Assembly: GCA_964640055.1 (NCBI GenBank)
Contig: CAZXFH010000032.1
Location: forward strand, 1 to 38,975
DNA length: 38,975 nucleotides
Direction: 5' to 3'
DNA from: CAZXFH01 sp964640055
GTDB lineage: Bacteria; Fidelibacterota; UBA2242; JAFGTP01
The notes beneath the pieces are model-generated. The model was not told where the DNA came from and made no database searches. It was given only the letters and a program-made list of their open reading frames with translations. Shown one piece after another: positions 24,998 through 33,540 of the stretch (position 1 is its first letter; each line of letters starts with the position of its first letter). The position numbers and the translations under genes are program-made.

Positions 24998-25483
24998 ATG
25001 TGGGTAAAAACAGCTATCGGACAGGATAGTCATGTTTTTGATCCCTCGGATAAAGAGAAAAAATTGATCTTGGGTGGGGTGGTATTTGACGCGGAACCGC
25101 CTCTGAAAGGCAATAGCGATGCCGATGTAGTGCTGCATGCCCTGACCAATGCGATTGCCGGTATTACCGGGCGCAACATACTGGGCGCAGTGAGTGATCG
25201 TATGTGTCTGAAAGAGGGCATTACTGACAGTCGCGAATACCTGAAAGTGGCCCTCTTGGATCTTTTTCCTATGCAACTGAGTCATGTCTCTATTTCCATG
25301 GAAGGTGCCCGGCCCCGTATTGCGCCTAAAATCGAAGAAATGAAAGCGAGCATTGCGGCCTTGCTGAATCTTAAAGCGGAAAACATTGGATTAACCGCTA
25401 CCAGTGGTGAAGGACTAACCGCCTGTGGCCGGGGGGAGGGGCTTCAGGTCACTTGTATTATTACGGTAATAAAACGGGAATAA
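24998..25483 (+). CDS. ispF: 2-C-methyl-D-erythritol 2,4-cyclodiphosphate synthase, divergent
   Basis: IspF family, 161 residues, fifth step of the MEP pathway. Metal ligands appear kept: GQDSHVF supplies the Asp and His of the usual DxH, and SDADVVLHAL supplies the third ligand. The C-terminal GRGEGL loop is present. However, the segment that reads TDA...GDIG..FPD in E. coli IspF reads TNAIAGITGRNILGAVSD here, so both Asp46 and Asp56 equivalents become Asn. The trimer-interface Thr-Thr-x-Glu also reads TSGE. Because it is placed exactly between ispD and the gltX-ispE pair and no other IspF is seen, I still call it the pathway enzyme, perhaps of a variant subfamily. Confidence 0.88.
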   Translation: MWVKTAIGQDSHVFDPSDKEKKLILGGVVFDAEPPLKGNSDADVVLHALTNAIAGITGRNILGAVSDRMCLKEGITDSREYLKVALLDLFPMQLSHVSISMEGARPRIAPKIEEMKASIAALLNLKAENIGLTATSGEGLTACGRGEGLQVTCIITVIKRE

Positions 25484-25518
25484 ATATGGCTGAAAAAAAT
25501 ATAAAAGGAGAGACAGGC

Positions 25519-26958
25519 TTGATTAAGACCAGATTTGCACCCAGTCCGACCGGGTTTTTACATATCGGCGGTTTACGCACGGCCCTGTATAATTACTTGT
25601 TTGCCAGACAACATCAGGGTCATTTTGTATTACGGATTGAAGATACCGATCGATCCCGGGCGGTTCCCGGAGCAGCCAAGGATCTGATTGCTATGTTACA
25701 ATGGGCCGGATTAAGCATAGATGAAGGTCCCCAGAGCGGCGGCCCGCAAGGACCCTACGTGCAGTCGCAACGTATAGATATCTATCAGAAATATGTCCGG
25801 CATTTGATCGCCGAAGGCTATGCCTATCACTGTTTCTGTTCTCCTCAGCGACTGGAGCGTTTGCGGAAAGCACAACAGCAAAAACAGCAACGGGTCGGAT
25901 ATGATAACCACTGTCGGGGACTTTCAGAGGAGGAAGTGCAGGCCAAGCTCGATAGCGGTGCCCGTTATGTTATTCGGCAAAAAACACCGCTGGATGGGGC
26001 GGTCACTATAGAGGATTTGATCCGCGGACCGGTCAGCTTTACCTGTCATGAACTGGATGATCAGATCATTATGAAATCCGATGGCTACCCAACCTATCAT
26101 CTGGCCAATGTAGTGGATGATCATTTGATGGGGGTTACCCATGTTATCCGCGGAGAAGAATGGTTGATCAGCACGCCCAAACATAAATTGCTTTATGAAT
26201 ATTTCGGATGGGAATTACCCGTTTTTGCTCATCTGCCTTTACTCCTGAACCAGGATGGCGCGAAGCTGTCCAAACGCCAGGGAGATGTAGCCGTAGAGGA
26301 TTACCGTCGCAAAGGCTACTTACCTGCAGCCCTGATTAACTTTTTGGCCCTACTGGGATGGAATCCGGGAAGTGATCAGGAACTGTACACCAAAGCGGAA
26401 TTGGTAGAAGTTTTCAATCTCTATCGCGTTTCCAAATCCGGTGCGGTTTTTAATCCGGAGAAACTGGATTGGATGAATTCCGTCTATATCCGTAATTTGG
26501 ACCCCCAGGCCTTTTACGAATTAGCCCAGCCCTTTTTGCCGGCTGAGCTACCCTATACCCCGGCACAAGTAAAAGAGCTCCTGGCTCTGATCCAGGAACG
26601 CATCACCCGTCTGGATGAGATCCCCAAGGCCGCTGCCTTTTTCTGGTCCGGGGATATCAATTATGCTGAGCCGGAGAGTGACCAGGTATTAACCCAGGAT
26701 GTAGCCCCTAGAGTGCTGAACAATTTTAAAAAGCAGCTCGCGCAAACAGAGGAACTGGATGCCAAGATTTTTCTTAATCTGATTAAGGCGGTTCAGAAAG
26801 AAACGGGCATAAAAGGCAAACCCCTGTGGATGACCCTGCGGGTGGCTCTAACCGGTGCAATTCATGGACCGGAGATTCCCCGGATCGCTGCATTGCTGGG
26901 CAAGTCAGGTTGTCTAGCCCGTGTGGAAAAGGCCCTGGATTATGTCGACAACCATTAA
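25519..26958 (+). CDS. gltX: Glutamyl-tRNA synthetase
   Basis: Charges tRNA-Glu with glutamate (and tRNA-Gln if non-discriminating). The class I signature PSPTGFLHIGG begins about ten residues in, and the KMSKS-type loop is AKLSKRQGD. RIEDTDRSRAV and the cysteine pair HCFCS are typical of the zinc-like insert. The frame is open back to 25453, but I place the start at the TTG at 25519. A strong AAGGAGA lies about seven bases upstream, and the protein then begins (M)IKTRFAPSPTG, as is usual. The ATG at 25486, three bases after ispF, is the alternative and would add 11 residues. The stop overlaps the start of ispE. Confidence 0.95.
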   Translation: MIKTRFAPSPTGFLHIGGLRTALYNYLFARQHQGHFVLRIEDTDRSRAVPGAAKDLIAMLQWAGLSIDEGPQSGGPQGPYVQSQRIDIYQKYVRHLIAEGYAYHCFCSPQRLERLRKAQQQKQQRVGYDNHCRGLSEEEVQAKLDSGARYVIRQKTPLDGAVTIEDLIRGPVSFTCHELDDQIIMKSDGYPTYHLANVVDDHLMGVTHVIRGEEWLISTPKHKLLYEYFGWELPVFAHLPLLLNQDGAKLSKRQGDVAVEDYRRKGYLPAALINFLALLGWNPGSDQELYTKAELVEVFNLYRVSKSGAVFNPEKLDWMNSVYIRNLDPQAFYELAQPFLPAELPYTPAQVKELLALIQERITRLDEIPKAAAFFWSGDINYAEPESDQVLTQDVAPRVLNNFKKQLAQTEELDAKIFLNLIKAVQKETGIKGKPLWMTLRVALTGAIHGPEIPRIAALLGKSGCLARVEKALDYVDNH

Positions 26959-27790
26959 AATCAGAGCCAACGCCAAAGTCAACCTGGCCCTTCGCATTAC
27001 TGGTCAACGGCCCGATGGTTATCATACCATCAGTTCCGTTTTTCAGGAAATTGATTTGCATGACCGGCTGATATTCACTCCGGCTGAAAAGTTCGGATTT
27101 AGCTCCACGGATCATAACTTGCCTACTGATGAGCGCAATTTATGCGTGGCGGCCTATCGCCGGATCGCAGCACTGAACGGTGAGAATTACAGGGACTGGC
27201 AGATACATCTGGAAAAAAATATTCCCATCGGGGCCGGCTTGGGAGGCGGCAGTTCCGATGCAGCCGCTGTGATCAAATTTTTAAATCAACACTGGCAGCT
27301 GCAACTGGACCGTGCCACGCTGAGTGGCCTGGCCCTGGAATTGGGTTGCGATGTACCCTTTTATATACATGGCAAGACCCAGGGAGTGGAAGGGATAGGT
27401 GAACGGTTGATACCGCTGCACATGCCACAGGCCTTTGCCCTGCTTCTCGTATGTCCGCCAATCCATATTTCCACCCGCTGGGCCTACGGTAAATTTGACT
27501 TGACAAAACAAAAAGCGGGTTATAAATTTACTCGTCTGTATGGCGATGAGGTAATTCATTGGCAGCTGTTTGAAAATCAATTTGAATCGGTTGTTTTTCA
27601 ATCATATCCAGAAATCGGTGTGCTTAAAAAAGCCCTGCGATCAAAGGGTGCTCAATATGCCGGTTTGTCGGGGAGTGGCTCGACTGTGATTGGGGTTTTT
27701 AAAAATAAGCAAGAAGCCGAGGCTGTCAAGCCTCATTTCAGACAATATCCCACCTATGTCTCCCTCCCTAAACTTTGGAAAAGAATCTGA
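26942..27790 (+). CDS. ispE: 4-diphosphocytidyl-2-C-methyl-D-erythritol kinase
   Basis: Fourth step of the MEP pathway, a GHMP-fold kinase of 282 residues. It shows the N-terminal ANAKVNLALRITGQRPDGYH, the ATP-binding glycine loop PIGAGLGGGSSDAAAV, and the C-terminal GLSGSGSTVIGVF. The ATG at 26942 overlaps the last 17 bases of gltX and has GGAAAAGG upstream; a GTG at 26921 is possible but less family-like. A tRNA gene starts two bases after the stop. Confidence 0.96.
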   Translation: MSTTIKIRANAKVNLALRITGQRPDGYHTISSVFQEIDLHDRLIFTPAEKFGFSSTDHNLPTDERNLCVAAYRRIAALNGENYRDWQIHLEKNIPIGAGLGGGSSDAAAVIKFLNQHWQLQLDRATLSGLALELGCDVPFYIHGKTQGVEGIGERLIPLHMPQAFALLLVCPPIHISTRWAYGKFDLTKQKAGYKFTRLYGDEVIHWQLFENQFESVVFQSYPEIGVLKKALRSKGAQYAGLSGSGSTVIGVFKNKQEAEAVKPHFRQYPTYVSLPKLWKRI

Positions 27791-27791
27791 T

Positions 27792-27862
27792 TCGGGGATC
27801 GTCCAACGGCAGGACAGCGGTTTTTGGGGCCGCTTATCTAGGTTCGAATCCTAGTCCCCGAG
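27792..27862 (+). tRNA. tRNA-Gln (anticodon TTG)
   Basis: A full cloverleaf of 71 bases. Acceptor TCGGGGA pairs with TCCCCGA, D-stem GTCC/GGAC, anticodon stem GCGGT/GCCGC with loop TTTTGGG giving TTG, and T-stem CTAGG/CCTAG with loop TTCGAAT. The discriminator is G and the CCA end is not encoded. It lies between ispE and prs in the same direction, so it must be processed from the operon transcript unless it has its own promoter inside ispE. Confidence 0.96.
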
Positions 27863-27898
27863 CAAGATTTTTATTAACACAAAAAGAGTGAATGTGTT

Positions 27899-28840
27899 AT
27901 GTATACTAAAGTCAGAGTTTTTTCAGGGAGGTCCAATCCCGCTTTAACCCAAGAAATCAATAGCATCCTGGGCTATCCGCCGGGTGAAATTACTTTCCGG
28001 AATTTCAGCGATGGTGAAATATGGTTACGCTTTGAGAACAATATCCGCGGGGCCGACGTTTTTATTGTGCAGTCTACCAATCCACCGGCCGATAATCTGG
28101 TTGAGCTATTTCTGATCATCGATGCGGCCAAACGGGCTTCCGCCAAGCGTATCACCGCCGTTATTCCTTACTACGGGTACGCCCGGCAGGACCGTAAAGA
28201 TCAACCCCGCGTGCCCATTTCATCCCGATTGTTCATGGACATGATCGTCACTGCCGGGGTGGATCGCATCGTGACTATGGATCTGCATTCCACTCAGATA
28301 CAGGGTTTTTCCAATATTCCCTTTGACCATCTCTATGCCAAGCCGCTTTTTATTGAACGCCTTAAAGAATTGACTGAAGGGAAGAATTATACCCTGGTCT
28401 CTCCTGATATCGGCGGAGTGAAATTTGCCCGTTCCTATGCGCAGATTCTGGGGCTGCCGCTTACCATTGTTGATAAACGCCGCCCCAAACCGAACCAGGC
28501 TGAGGTCATGAACATTATTGGACGGGAAGATTTCAAGCATGTGCTGATTGTCGATGATATGATCGATACCGGTGGGACGATGACCGAAGCGGCCAAATTG
28601 ATCAAAAAGCGCGGCGCCAAAACCATCACGGTGGTGGCCACTCACGGGCTTTTTTCCGGCCCCTGTTTGCAACGTCTTTCCCAGGCGCCGATCGATAAGG
28701 TCATTGTTACCAATAGTCTCGATATTCCGGAGGAGAAGTGCATTGATCAATTACAAATAGTCTCTGCGGCCCCCTTGTTGGCAGAGGCCATCAAACGGAT
28801 TCATGATGAAAAATCCATAAGCAAGTTGTTTAAATATTAA
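27899..28840 (+). CDS. prs: Ribose-phosphate pyrophosphokinase
   Basis: Makes PRPP from ribose 5-phosphate and ATP for nucleotide, His and Trp synthesis. The 313-residue chain has FSDGEIWLRFENNIRGADVF, the ATP-site YYGYARQDRKD, the metal site DLHSTQIQGFSNIPFDHL, and the PRPP loop VLIVDDMIDTGGTM. All are characteristic of class I enzymes. It follows tRNA-Gln by 36 bases and precedes rplY by 24. Confidence 0.98.
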   Translation: MYTKVRVFSGRSNPALTQEINSILGYPPGEITFRNFSDGEIWLRFENNIRGADVFIVQSTNPPADNLVELFLIIDAAKRASAKRITAVIPYYGYARQDRKDQPRVPISSRLFMDMIVTAGVDRIVTMDLHSTQIQGFSNIPFDHLYAKPLFIERLKELTEGKNYTLVSPDIGGVKFARSYAQILGLPLTIVDKRRPKPNQAEVMNIIGREDFKHVLIVDDMIDTGGTMTEAAKLIKKRGAKTITVVATHGLFSGPCLQRLSQAPIDKVIVTNSLDIPEEKCIDQLQIVSAAPLLAEAIKRIHDEKSISKLFKY

Positions 28841-28864
28841 GCGAACTAGATAAAGGAGATCACA

Positions 28865-29554
28865 ATGGCAGAACATAAAATTTCCTCTGAGCTCAGAGAA
28901 AATCTCAAGAGAAGTCATACCAATGCCTTGCGCCGGGAAGGGAAGATCCCTGCGATTTACTATTTTCACAGTGAAGAACCGATTTCGATTGCCGTTGATT
29001 CCCATGAATTTCACATGGGACTGCATTCGGGAGCCCATATCTTTGATCTGCAGTTGGGCGATAAACGGCATAAGTGCATCATGAAGGAGATTCAGTATGA
29101 TCCGGTTTCCGAAGAGCCGATTCACGTTGATTTCATGGGCGTTGATTTAAGAGAATCTATCCATATCAATATTCCCATCCATCTGCATGGAGAACCGGTA
29201 GGGGTCAAGACTTTTGGTGGTGTCTTAAACCAGCATTTGTGGCAGTTGAATATCAAGTGCCGGGTAAAGGATATTCCTGATTCAGTGGAGCTGGATGTCA
29301 GTGAATTGGATTTGGGTGATTCCATTAATGTAAGCGACATTTCCATCGAGGCCGGTGAAATTCTCGATGCACCCGAACGGTCTATTGTATCCGTGGTACA
29401 GCCCACCGGCCTGCCTGTCGTCGAAGAGGAAGAAGAGGAAGCTGAGGAAGAAGAACTTGAGGAAGGTGAAGAAGCTGAAGCTGCTGAAGGCGAAGGTGAA
29501 GGTGAAGGTGAGGAATCCGGTGAAGAGTCTGGAGAAAAAAAGGAAGAGAGATAA
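28865..29554 (+). CDS. rplY: Large ribosomal subunit protein bL25 (CTC/TL5 form)
   Basis: Binds 5S rRNA in the 50S subunit. The 229 residues comprise the N-terminal L25 domain (about 5-92; REGKIPAIYYFHSEEPISIAV, MKEIQYDPVSEEPIHVDF) and a TL5-type C-terminal beta domain (about 95-185). An acidic tail of about 43 residues follows, made almost only of Glu with Ala, Gly and Ser. A ribosome-binding site AAGGAG lies before the ATG. prs-rplY-pth is a widespread bacterial order. Confidence 0.97.
   Translation: MAEHKISSELRENLKRSHTNALRREGKIPAIYYFHSEEPISIAVDSHEFHMGLHSGAHIFDLQLGDKRHKCIMKEIQYDPVSEEPIHVDFMGVDLRESIHINIPIHLHGEPVGVKTFGGVLNQHLWQLNIKCRVKDIPDSVELDVSELDLGDSINVSDISIEAGEILDAPERSIVSVVQPTGLPVVEEEEEEAEEEELEEGEEAEAAEGEGEGEGEESGEESGEKKEER
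29423..29551 (+). repeat. Low-complexity GAA/GAG repeat coding the bL25 acidic tail
   Basis: Purine-rich triplets with a short GAAGGT hexanucleotide run (about 29489-29510) encode Glu-Gly and Glu-Glu blocks. Such tracts can change length by slippage. Confidence 0.7.
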
Positions 29555-29566
29555 AATATTTTTAGG

Positions 29567-30223
29567 ATGATTCCCGTGACATACACACCGGAAAAAACCG
29601 CCTCGCAATTAATCCTTGGACTGGGTAATCCCGGCCGCCAGTACGCCGGTCAGCGTCATAATTTCGGGTTTCAGGTTCTGGATACCCTAGTAGAAAACCG
29701 GGACCTCTCCTTTCGGAAAGGGGCCGGCTCTTTCTTCTATACCTGTCTTAATGACGCTTCGGGATTGCAATCATCGTTGGAAACCATACTGTTTCTATGT
29801 AAACCGCGCACCTATATGAATCAGAGCGGTGTAGCGGCCCGGCAGGCACTGGCTTACTTTGATCTACCGCCGCAAAACATGCTGGTGGTTTATGATGATA
29901 TTGATTTACCATTGGGCAAATTACGCTTGCGTCTCAGAGGATCTGCCGGGGGCCATCGCGGAGTAGAATCCATTATCAATCAAATCAATTCCTCGGAGTT
30001 TCCCCGGTTGAAATTGGGCATCGGTCCCCAGACCGAAGGCGTTCCTGCGGAAGAGTTTGTTTTGGAAAATTTTACCAGGCAGGAATTGCCTGTTCGGGAT
30101 AAAGTGATCCGCAAGGCCGACGAGCTTATTATTGATTTGGGAAATAAAACCATCCGCAGCTTAATGAACGATTATAACGCTATAAATCTAAACCAACAAA
30201 CAATTGCCGGGAAGGAAGCATGA
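29567..30223 (+). CDS. pth: Peptidyl-tRNA hydrolase
   Basis: Recycles peptidyl-tRNA released from stalled ribosomes. The 218-residue protein has GLGNPGRQYAGQRHNFGFQVLD with the catalytic His in HNFGF, then KPRTYMNQSGVAA, the conserved VYDDIDLPLGKLRLRLRGSAGGHRGVESI, and a C-terminal helix. The ATG at 29567 has AGG immediately before it, which is too close for a good ribosome-binding site; a GTG at 29576 has AGGA eight bases upstream and may be the true start. The stop overlaps the hppA start by four bases (ATGA). Confidence 0.97.
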   Translation: MIPVTYTPEKTASQLILGLGNPGRQYAGQRHNFGFQVLDTLVENRDLSFRKGAGSFFYTCLNDASGLQSSLETILFLCKPRTYMNQSGVAARQALAYFDLPPQNMLVVYDDIDLPLGKLRLRLRGSAGGHRGVESIINQINSSEFPRLKLGIGPQTEGVPAEEFVLENFTRQELPVRDKVIRKADELIIDLGNKTIRSLMNDYNAINLNQQTIAGKEA

Positions 30224-32259
30224 ATAACCAAGTCTCACTATTTTGGGTCTATATTGCTCTGATCACCGGGGCCATTGCCTTTTGCTTTGCCTTAATTAAA
30301 TCCCGCTGGATTACCCGCCGTGACATGGGAGATGAAACCATGCAGAAAATCGCCGGACATATCAAAGATGGTGCGATGGCTTTTCTCACCCGTGAATATA
30401 AAGTTTTAATTCTTTTTATAATCGTAGTCGGGCTTCTACTGATTTTAGTAAACAGCGGCTGGAGCCGGCTGGTTACCCTCTCGTTTGTAGTGGGCGCATT
30501 TTGTTCCGGTCTGGCCGGATACATTGGCATGCGAACCGCCACGACAGCCAATGTCAGGACCACCCATGCAGCCCAGCATAAATTGACGGATGCCCTCAGG
30601 ATTGCCTTCTCCAGCGGATCGGTCATGGGGCTTTCTGTGGTCGGTCTGGGCGTGCTGGGACTCGGAACTTTATTCTCTGTTTACACCCTTATTTTTGGAT
30701 TTGATCAATTGTCGACCCGGATCTTACCTATTTTAAGTGGCTTTAGTTTTGGGGCCAGTTCCGTGGCGTTGTTTGCGCGGATGGGCGGCGGTATTTATAC
30801 CAAGGCCGCTGATATCGGCGCTGATTTGGTTGGTAAAGTCGAGGCCGGTATTCCCGAAGATGATCCCCGTAACCCGGCGACCATTGCCGATAATGTAGGG
30901 GACAATGTGGGGGATGTGGCCGGAATGGGGGCTGACCTGTTCGAAAGCTATGTTGGCTCTATCATCGGAGCCATGGTGATCGGAGCGACATACCGGATCG
31001 ATCTGACGATCCTCCCCCTGGCCATGGCCGGAGCGGGTATCCTGAGCTCCATCGTCGGCACCTTTCTGGTCAGGACCAAAGAAAACGGAGACCCCCAAAA
31101 AGCCTTGAATCGGGGATTCTTCTCGGCGGACCTGCTCATGCTGTTACTGCTGATCGGATTGACACGTTTGTTCATCCCCCGAGGATTAGAGATTGGCAAC
31201 AGATTGGTCAGCTCATGGGATATTTTCCTGGCTGCTTTGGCCGGCCTGATCACCGGTATTATGATCGGTCTGGTGACTGAATACTATACTGCCAGCAATA
31301 AGAAGCCGGCTCAAAAAGTGGCCGAACAGTCGCAGACCGGGCCGGCGACCAATATAATTGCCGGACTCAGTCTGGGCATGCTGTCTACCGTGATACCGGT
31401 ATTATTCATTGCCGGTGCCATCATGCTCTCCTATGTCCTGGCCGGGTTATATGGTATTGCTATTGCCGCGTTGGGTATGCTATCCACCACCGGTATCCAA
31501 CTGGCTATCGATGCTTATGGACCGGTAGCAGATAATGCCGGGGGTATAGCGGAAATGGCCATGCTCAATAAAAAAGTGCGTCAAAGAACGGATCGGCTTG
31601 ATTCCGTGGGCAACACCACCGCCGCTATTGGCAAAGGATTTGCCATTGGGTCGGCCGCCCTGACCGCTTTAGCCTTATTCGCGGCCTTTCAGACCGCTGC
31701 GGGTATTACATCAATTAATATAGCCGAACCCTTTGTGATCGCCGGCTTACTGATCGGCGCTATGCTGCCCTTTCTGTTTAGTAGTCTGTTGATGCGGGCA
31801 GTAGGGGGTGCCGCTTATGAGATGATCCGCGAGGTACGCCGGCAATTCCGGGAAATAAAAGGGCTGATGGAAGGGAAAGCGGAAGCTGATTTCTCGCGCT
31901 GCGTGGATATTTCCACCCGGGCCGCCATAAAAAAAATGATATTACCCGGCATATTAGCGGTTATTCTGCCCCCCCTTCTGGGATTCTTTAATAAGGAAAT
32001 GCTGGGCGGTCTGTTGGCCGGAGTCACTGTTACTGGTGTTTTAATGGCGATTTTTATGGCCAATGCCGGGGGCGCCTGGGACAATGCTAAAAAATATATC
32101 GAGGCCGGTCATTACGGAGGCAAAGGTAGTGACCCACATAAGGCTTCGGTTACCGGAGATACAGTCGGCGATCCCTTCAAGGATACGGCCGGACCCTCGT
32201 TGAATATATTGATCAAGTTAATGTCCATCGTTTCCTTGGTCATTGCACCCTTATTGTAG
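30220..32259 (+). CDS. hppA: Membrane-bound ion-translocating pyrophosphatase
   Basis: Integral membrane pyrophosphatase, 679 residues with about 16 helices, that couples PPi hydrolysis to pumping of H+ or Na+. The catalytic signature EDDPRNPATIADNVGDNVGDVAGMGADLFE starts near residue 212 (its Asp residues bind Mg-PPi), with the second acidic loop DAYGPVADNAGGIAEM and the third DNAKKYIE...GD(T)VGDPFKDT near the end. Residues 464-473 read GNTTAAIGKG: Ala468 and Gly471 sit where K+-dependent enzymes have Ala and K+-independent ones Lys, so this is of the K+-dependent class. Whether it pumps H+ or Na+ cannot be decided by eye. Its start overlaps pth, which means co-translation. Confidence 0.96.
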   Translation: MNNQVSLFWVYIALITGAIAFCFALIKSRWITRRDMGDETMQKIAGHIKDGAMAFLTREYKVLILFIIVVGLLLILVNSGWSRLVTLSFVVGAFCSGLAGYIGMRTATTANVRTTHAAQHKLTDALRIAFSSGSVMGLSVVGLGVLGLGTLFSVYTLIFGFDQLSTRILPILSGFSFGASSVALFARMGGGIYTKAADIGADLVGKVEAGIPEDDPRNPATIADNVGDNVGDVAGMGADLFESYVGSIIGAMVIGATYRIDLTILPLAMAGAGILSSIVGTFLVRTKENGDPQKALNRGFFSADLLMLLLLIGLTRLFIPRGLEIGNRLVSSWDIFLAALAGLITGIMIGLVTEYYTASNKKPAQKVAEQSQTGPATNIIAGLSLGMLSTVIPVLFIAGAIMLSYVLAGLYGIAIAALGMLSTTGIQLAIDAYGPVADNAGGIAEMAMLNKKVRQRTDRLDSVGNTTAAIGKGFAIGSAALTALALFAAFQTAAGITSINIAEPFVIAGLLIGAMLPFLFSSLLMRAVGGAAYEMIREVRRQFREIKGLMEGKAEADFSRCVDISTRAAIKKMILPGILAVILPPLLGFFNKEMLGGLLAGVTVTGVLMAIFMANAGGAWDNAKKYIEAGHYGGKGSDPHKASVTGDTVGDPFKDTAGPSLNILIKLMSIVSLVIAPLL

Positions 32260-32286
32260 TAATAAAATAGGAAGGAGAATAGGTCA

Positions 32287-32598
32287 GTGAGATATTATGA
32301 AAACTTGTTTATTGTTGATCCCAATTACGAGCGGGACCGTTATTCAAATCTGGTAGAGTCGGTTAAAAAACAACTCTCTGGTTTGGGGGGAGATGTTCTG
32401 GCGACTGATGAATGGGGCAAGAAACGGTTATCTTATTTGATTAATGGTCATAAATACGGACAATACGTCCTGTTGACCTTTGAAACCGACAACCCCACCG
32501 GGGTGAATGAATTGGAAAACTGGATGAAATATGCCGATGGTATCCTCGCCTATTTAACGGTTCGGTTAGATACCAAGCCGGAATTGAAGCAGGCGTAA
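32287..32598 (+). CDS. rpsF: Small ribosomal subunit protein bS6
   Basis: A 103-residue ribosomal protein that pairs with bS18 on the 30S platform. It shows the family start RYYENLFIVDPNY and the later KKRLSYLINGHKYGQYVLLTFE and YLTVRLDTKPE. The start codon is GTG at 32287, with GGAAGGAG upstream. First of the conserved rpsF-rpsR-rplI trio. Confidence 0.97.
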   Translation: MRYYENLFIVDPNYERDRYSNLVESVKKQLSGLGGDVLATDEWGKKRLSYLINGHKYGQYVLLTFETDNPTGVNELENWMKYADGILAYLTVRLDTKPELKQA

Positions 32599-32634
32599 AT
32601 CCTGTTTCAGAATATCAATTAGAAAGGAATATTT

Positions 32635-32865
32635 ATGGCGATTCTTAGTAGAAAAAAGATATGTAAGTTTTGTGAAAACCTTGATTGGCAAATAGATTAT
32701 AAAGATTATAAAACTCTCCGACGATTTATTACTGATCAAGGCAAGATTATTCCCCGCCGTATAACCGGCACCTGTTCGCGGCATCAACGCGAATTGACCC
32801 GGGCTATCAAACGCGCCCGGAATATCGCGCTATTGCCCTACTCATACGACGTAACACAAGATTAA
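32635..32865 (+). CDS. rpsR: Small ribosomal subunit protein bS18
   Basis: A 76-residue ribosomal protein that binds bS6 and 16S rRNA. Core motif YKDYKTLRRFITDQGKIIPRRITGTCSRHQRELTRAIKRARNIALLPY. The N-terminal KKICKFC and the later TCSRH supply cysteine/histidine positions that in some lineages bind zinc (C+ form). AGAAAGGA lies before the ATG. Confidence 0.98.
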   Translation: MAILSRKKICKFCENLDWQIDYKDYKTLRRFITDQGKIIPRRITGTCSRHQRELTRAIKRARNIALLPYSYDVTQD

Positions 32866-32895
32866 AATCAATGTTTTCCCAGATAGGAGGTTAAT

Positions 32896-33339
32896 GTGCA
32901 AGTCATTCTACTGCGTGACTATGAAAATTTGGGCACCTCAGGTGAACAGATCGATGTGAAAGATGGCTATGCCCGCAATTATTTGATTCCCCAGGGTATT
33001 GCACTCAAGGCGACCAAAACCAATATAAAACAGTTCGAAGAGTTGGCGCAACTCCAGGAACAACGCAAGAATAAAGCCCTCAAGGGATCCAAGCAAATGG
33101 CTGAAAAGCTACAGGCGCTTTCGATTACCATACCAGTAAAAGTAGGTGAAGAGGATCGCGTTTTTGGATCTGTCACTTCTCAGGATGTGGCTCAACAGCT
33201 GCAGGAAAAGGGCTATGATATCGATAAACGCCAAATTCAACTGGAAGAACCCATTAAGGCCTTGGGCATTTATGAAATTCCGATCAAATTACATCCAGAG
33301 GTGATCACCGCGGTAAAACTGTGGGTGGTTAAAGCTTAG
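32896..33339 (+). CDS. rplI: Large ribosomal subunit protein bL9
   Basis: A 147-residue 50S protein with two globular domains joined by a long helix. N-terminal QVILLRDYENLGTSGEQIDVKDGYARNYLIPQGIA (rRNA-binding domain) and the helix QFEELAQLQEQRKNKALKGSKQMAEKL are typical. The GTG start has AGGAGG six bases upstream. The gene ends just before a strong terminator, closing the long operon. Confidence 0.98.
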   Translation: MQVILLRDYENLGTSGEQIDVKDGYARNYLIPQGIALKATKTNIKQFEELAQLQEQRKNKALKGSKQMAEKLQALSITIPVKVGEEDRVFGSVTSQDVAQQLQEKGYDIDKRQIQLEEPIKALGIYEIPIKLHPEVITAVKLWVVKA

Positions 33340-33364
33340 TATAATTTTAAACAGTACTTTAACG

Positions 33365-33401
33365 AGGCAAGATGGACTACTATTTTCATCTTGCCTTTTT
33401 T
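33365..33401 (+). terminator. Rho-independent terminator after rplI
   Basis: A ten-base perfect stem (AGGCAAGATG at 33365-33374 with CATCTTGCCT at 33387-33396), a 12-base loop, and a run of T directly after the stem. It ends the ribosomal-protein operon. Confidence 0.9.
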
Positions 33402-33540
33402 GTGTGTATTCCAAAAATTAGTATCTATGCCGTTCAATTGGTTAAGTGCAATGGTTTTTAAGGGGAGCTTGGATTAAGCCAACTCACGGCGAGGTCTGAA
33501 AAAGCCTTATTTTTTGCCAATGGCATTCCTAAATTAAGTC

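Noticed and set aside
29122..29608. Minus-strand Ser-rich and Phe-rich frames over the end of rplY
   Set aside because: They are the reverse reading of the GAA/GAG repeat and not genes.
33515..33525. TGCCA-A-TGGCA palindrome upstream of priA
   Set aside because: Eleven bases with five-base arms is expected by chance, and no promoter could be placed around it.
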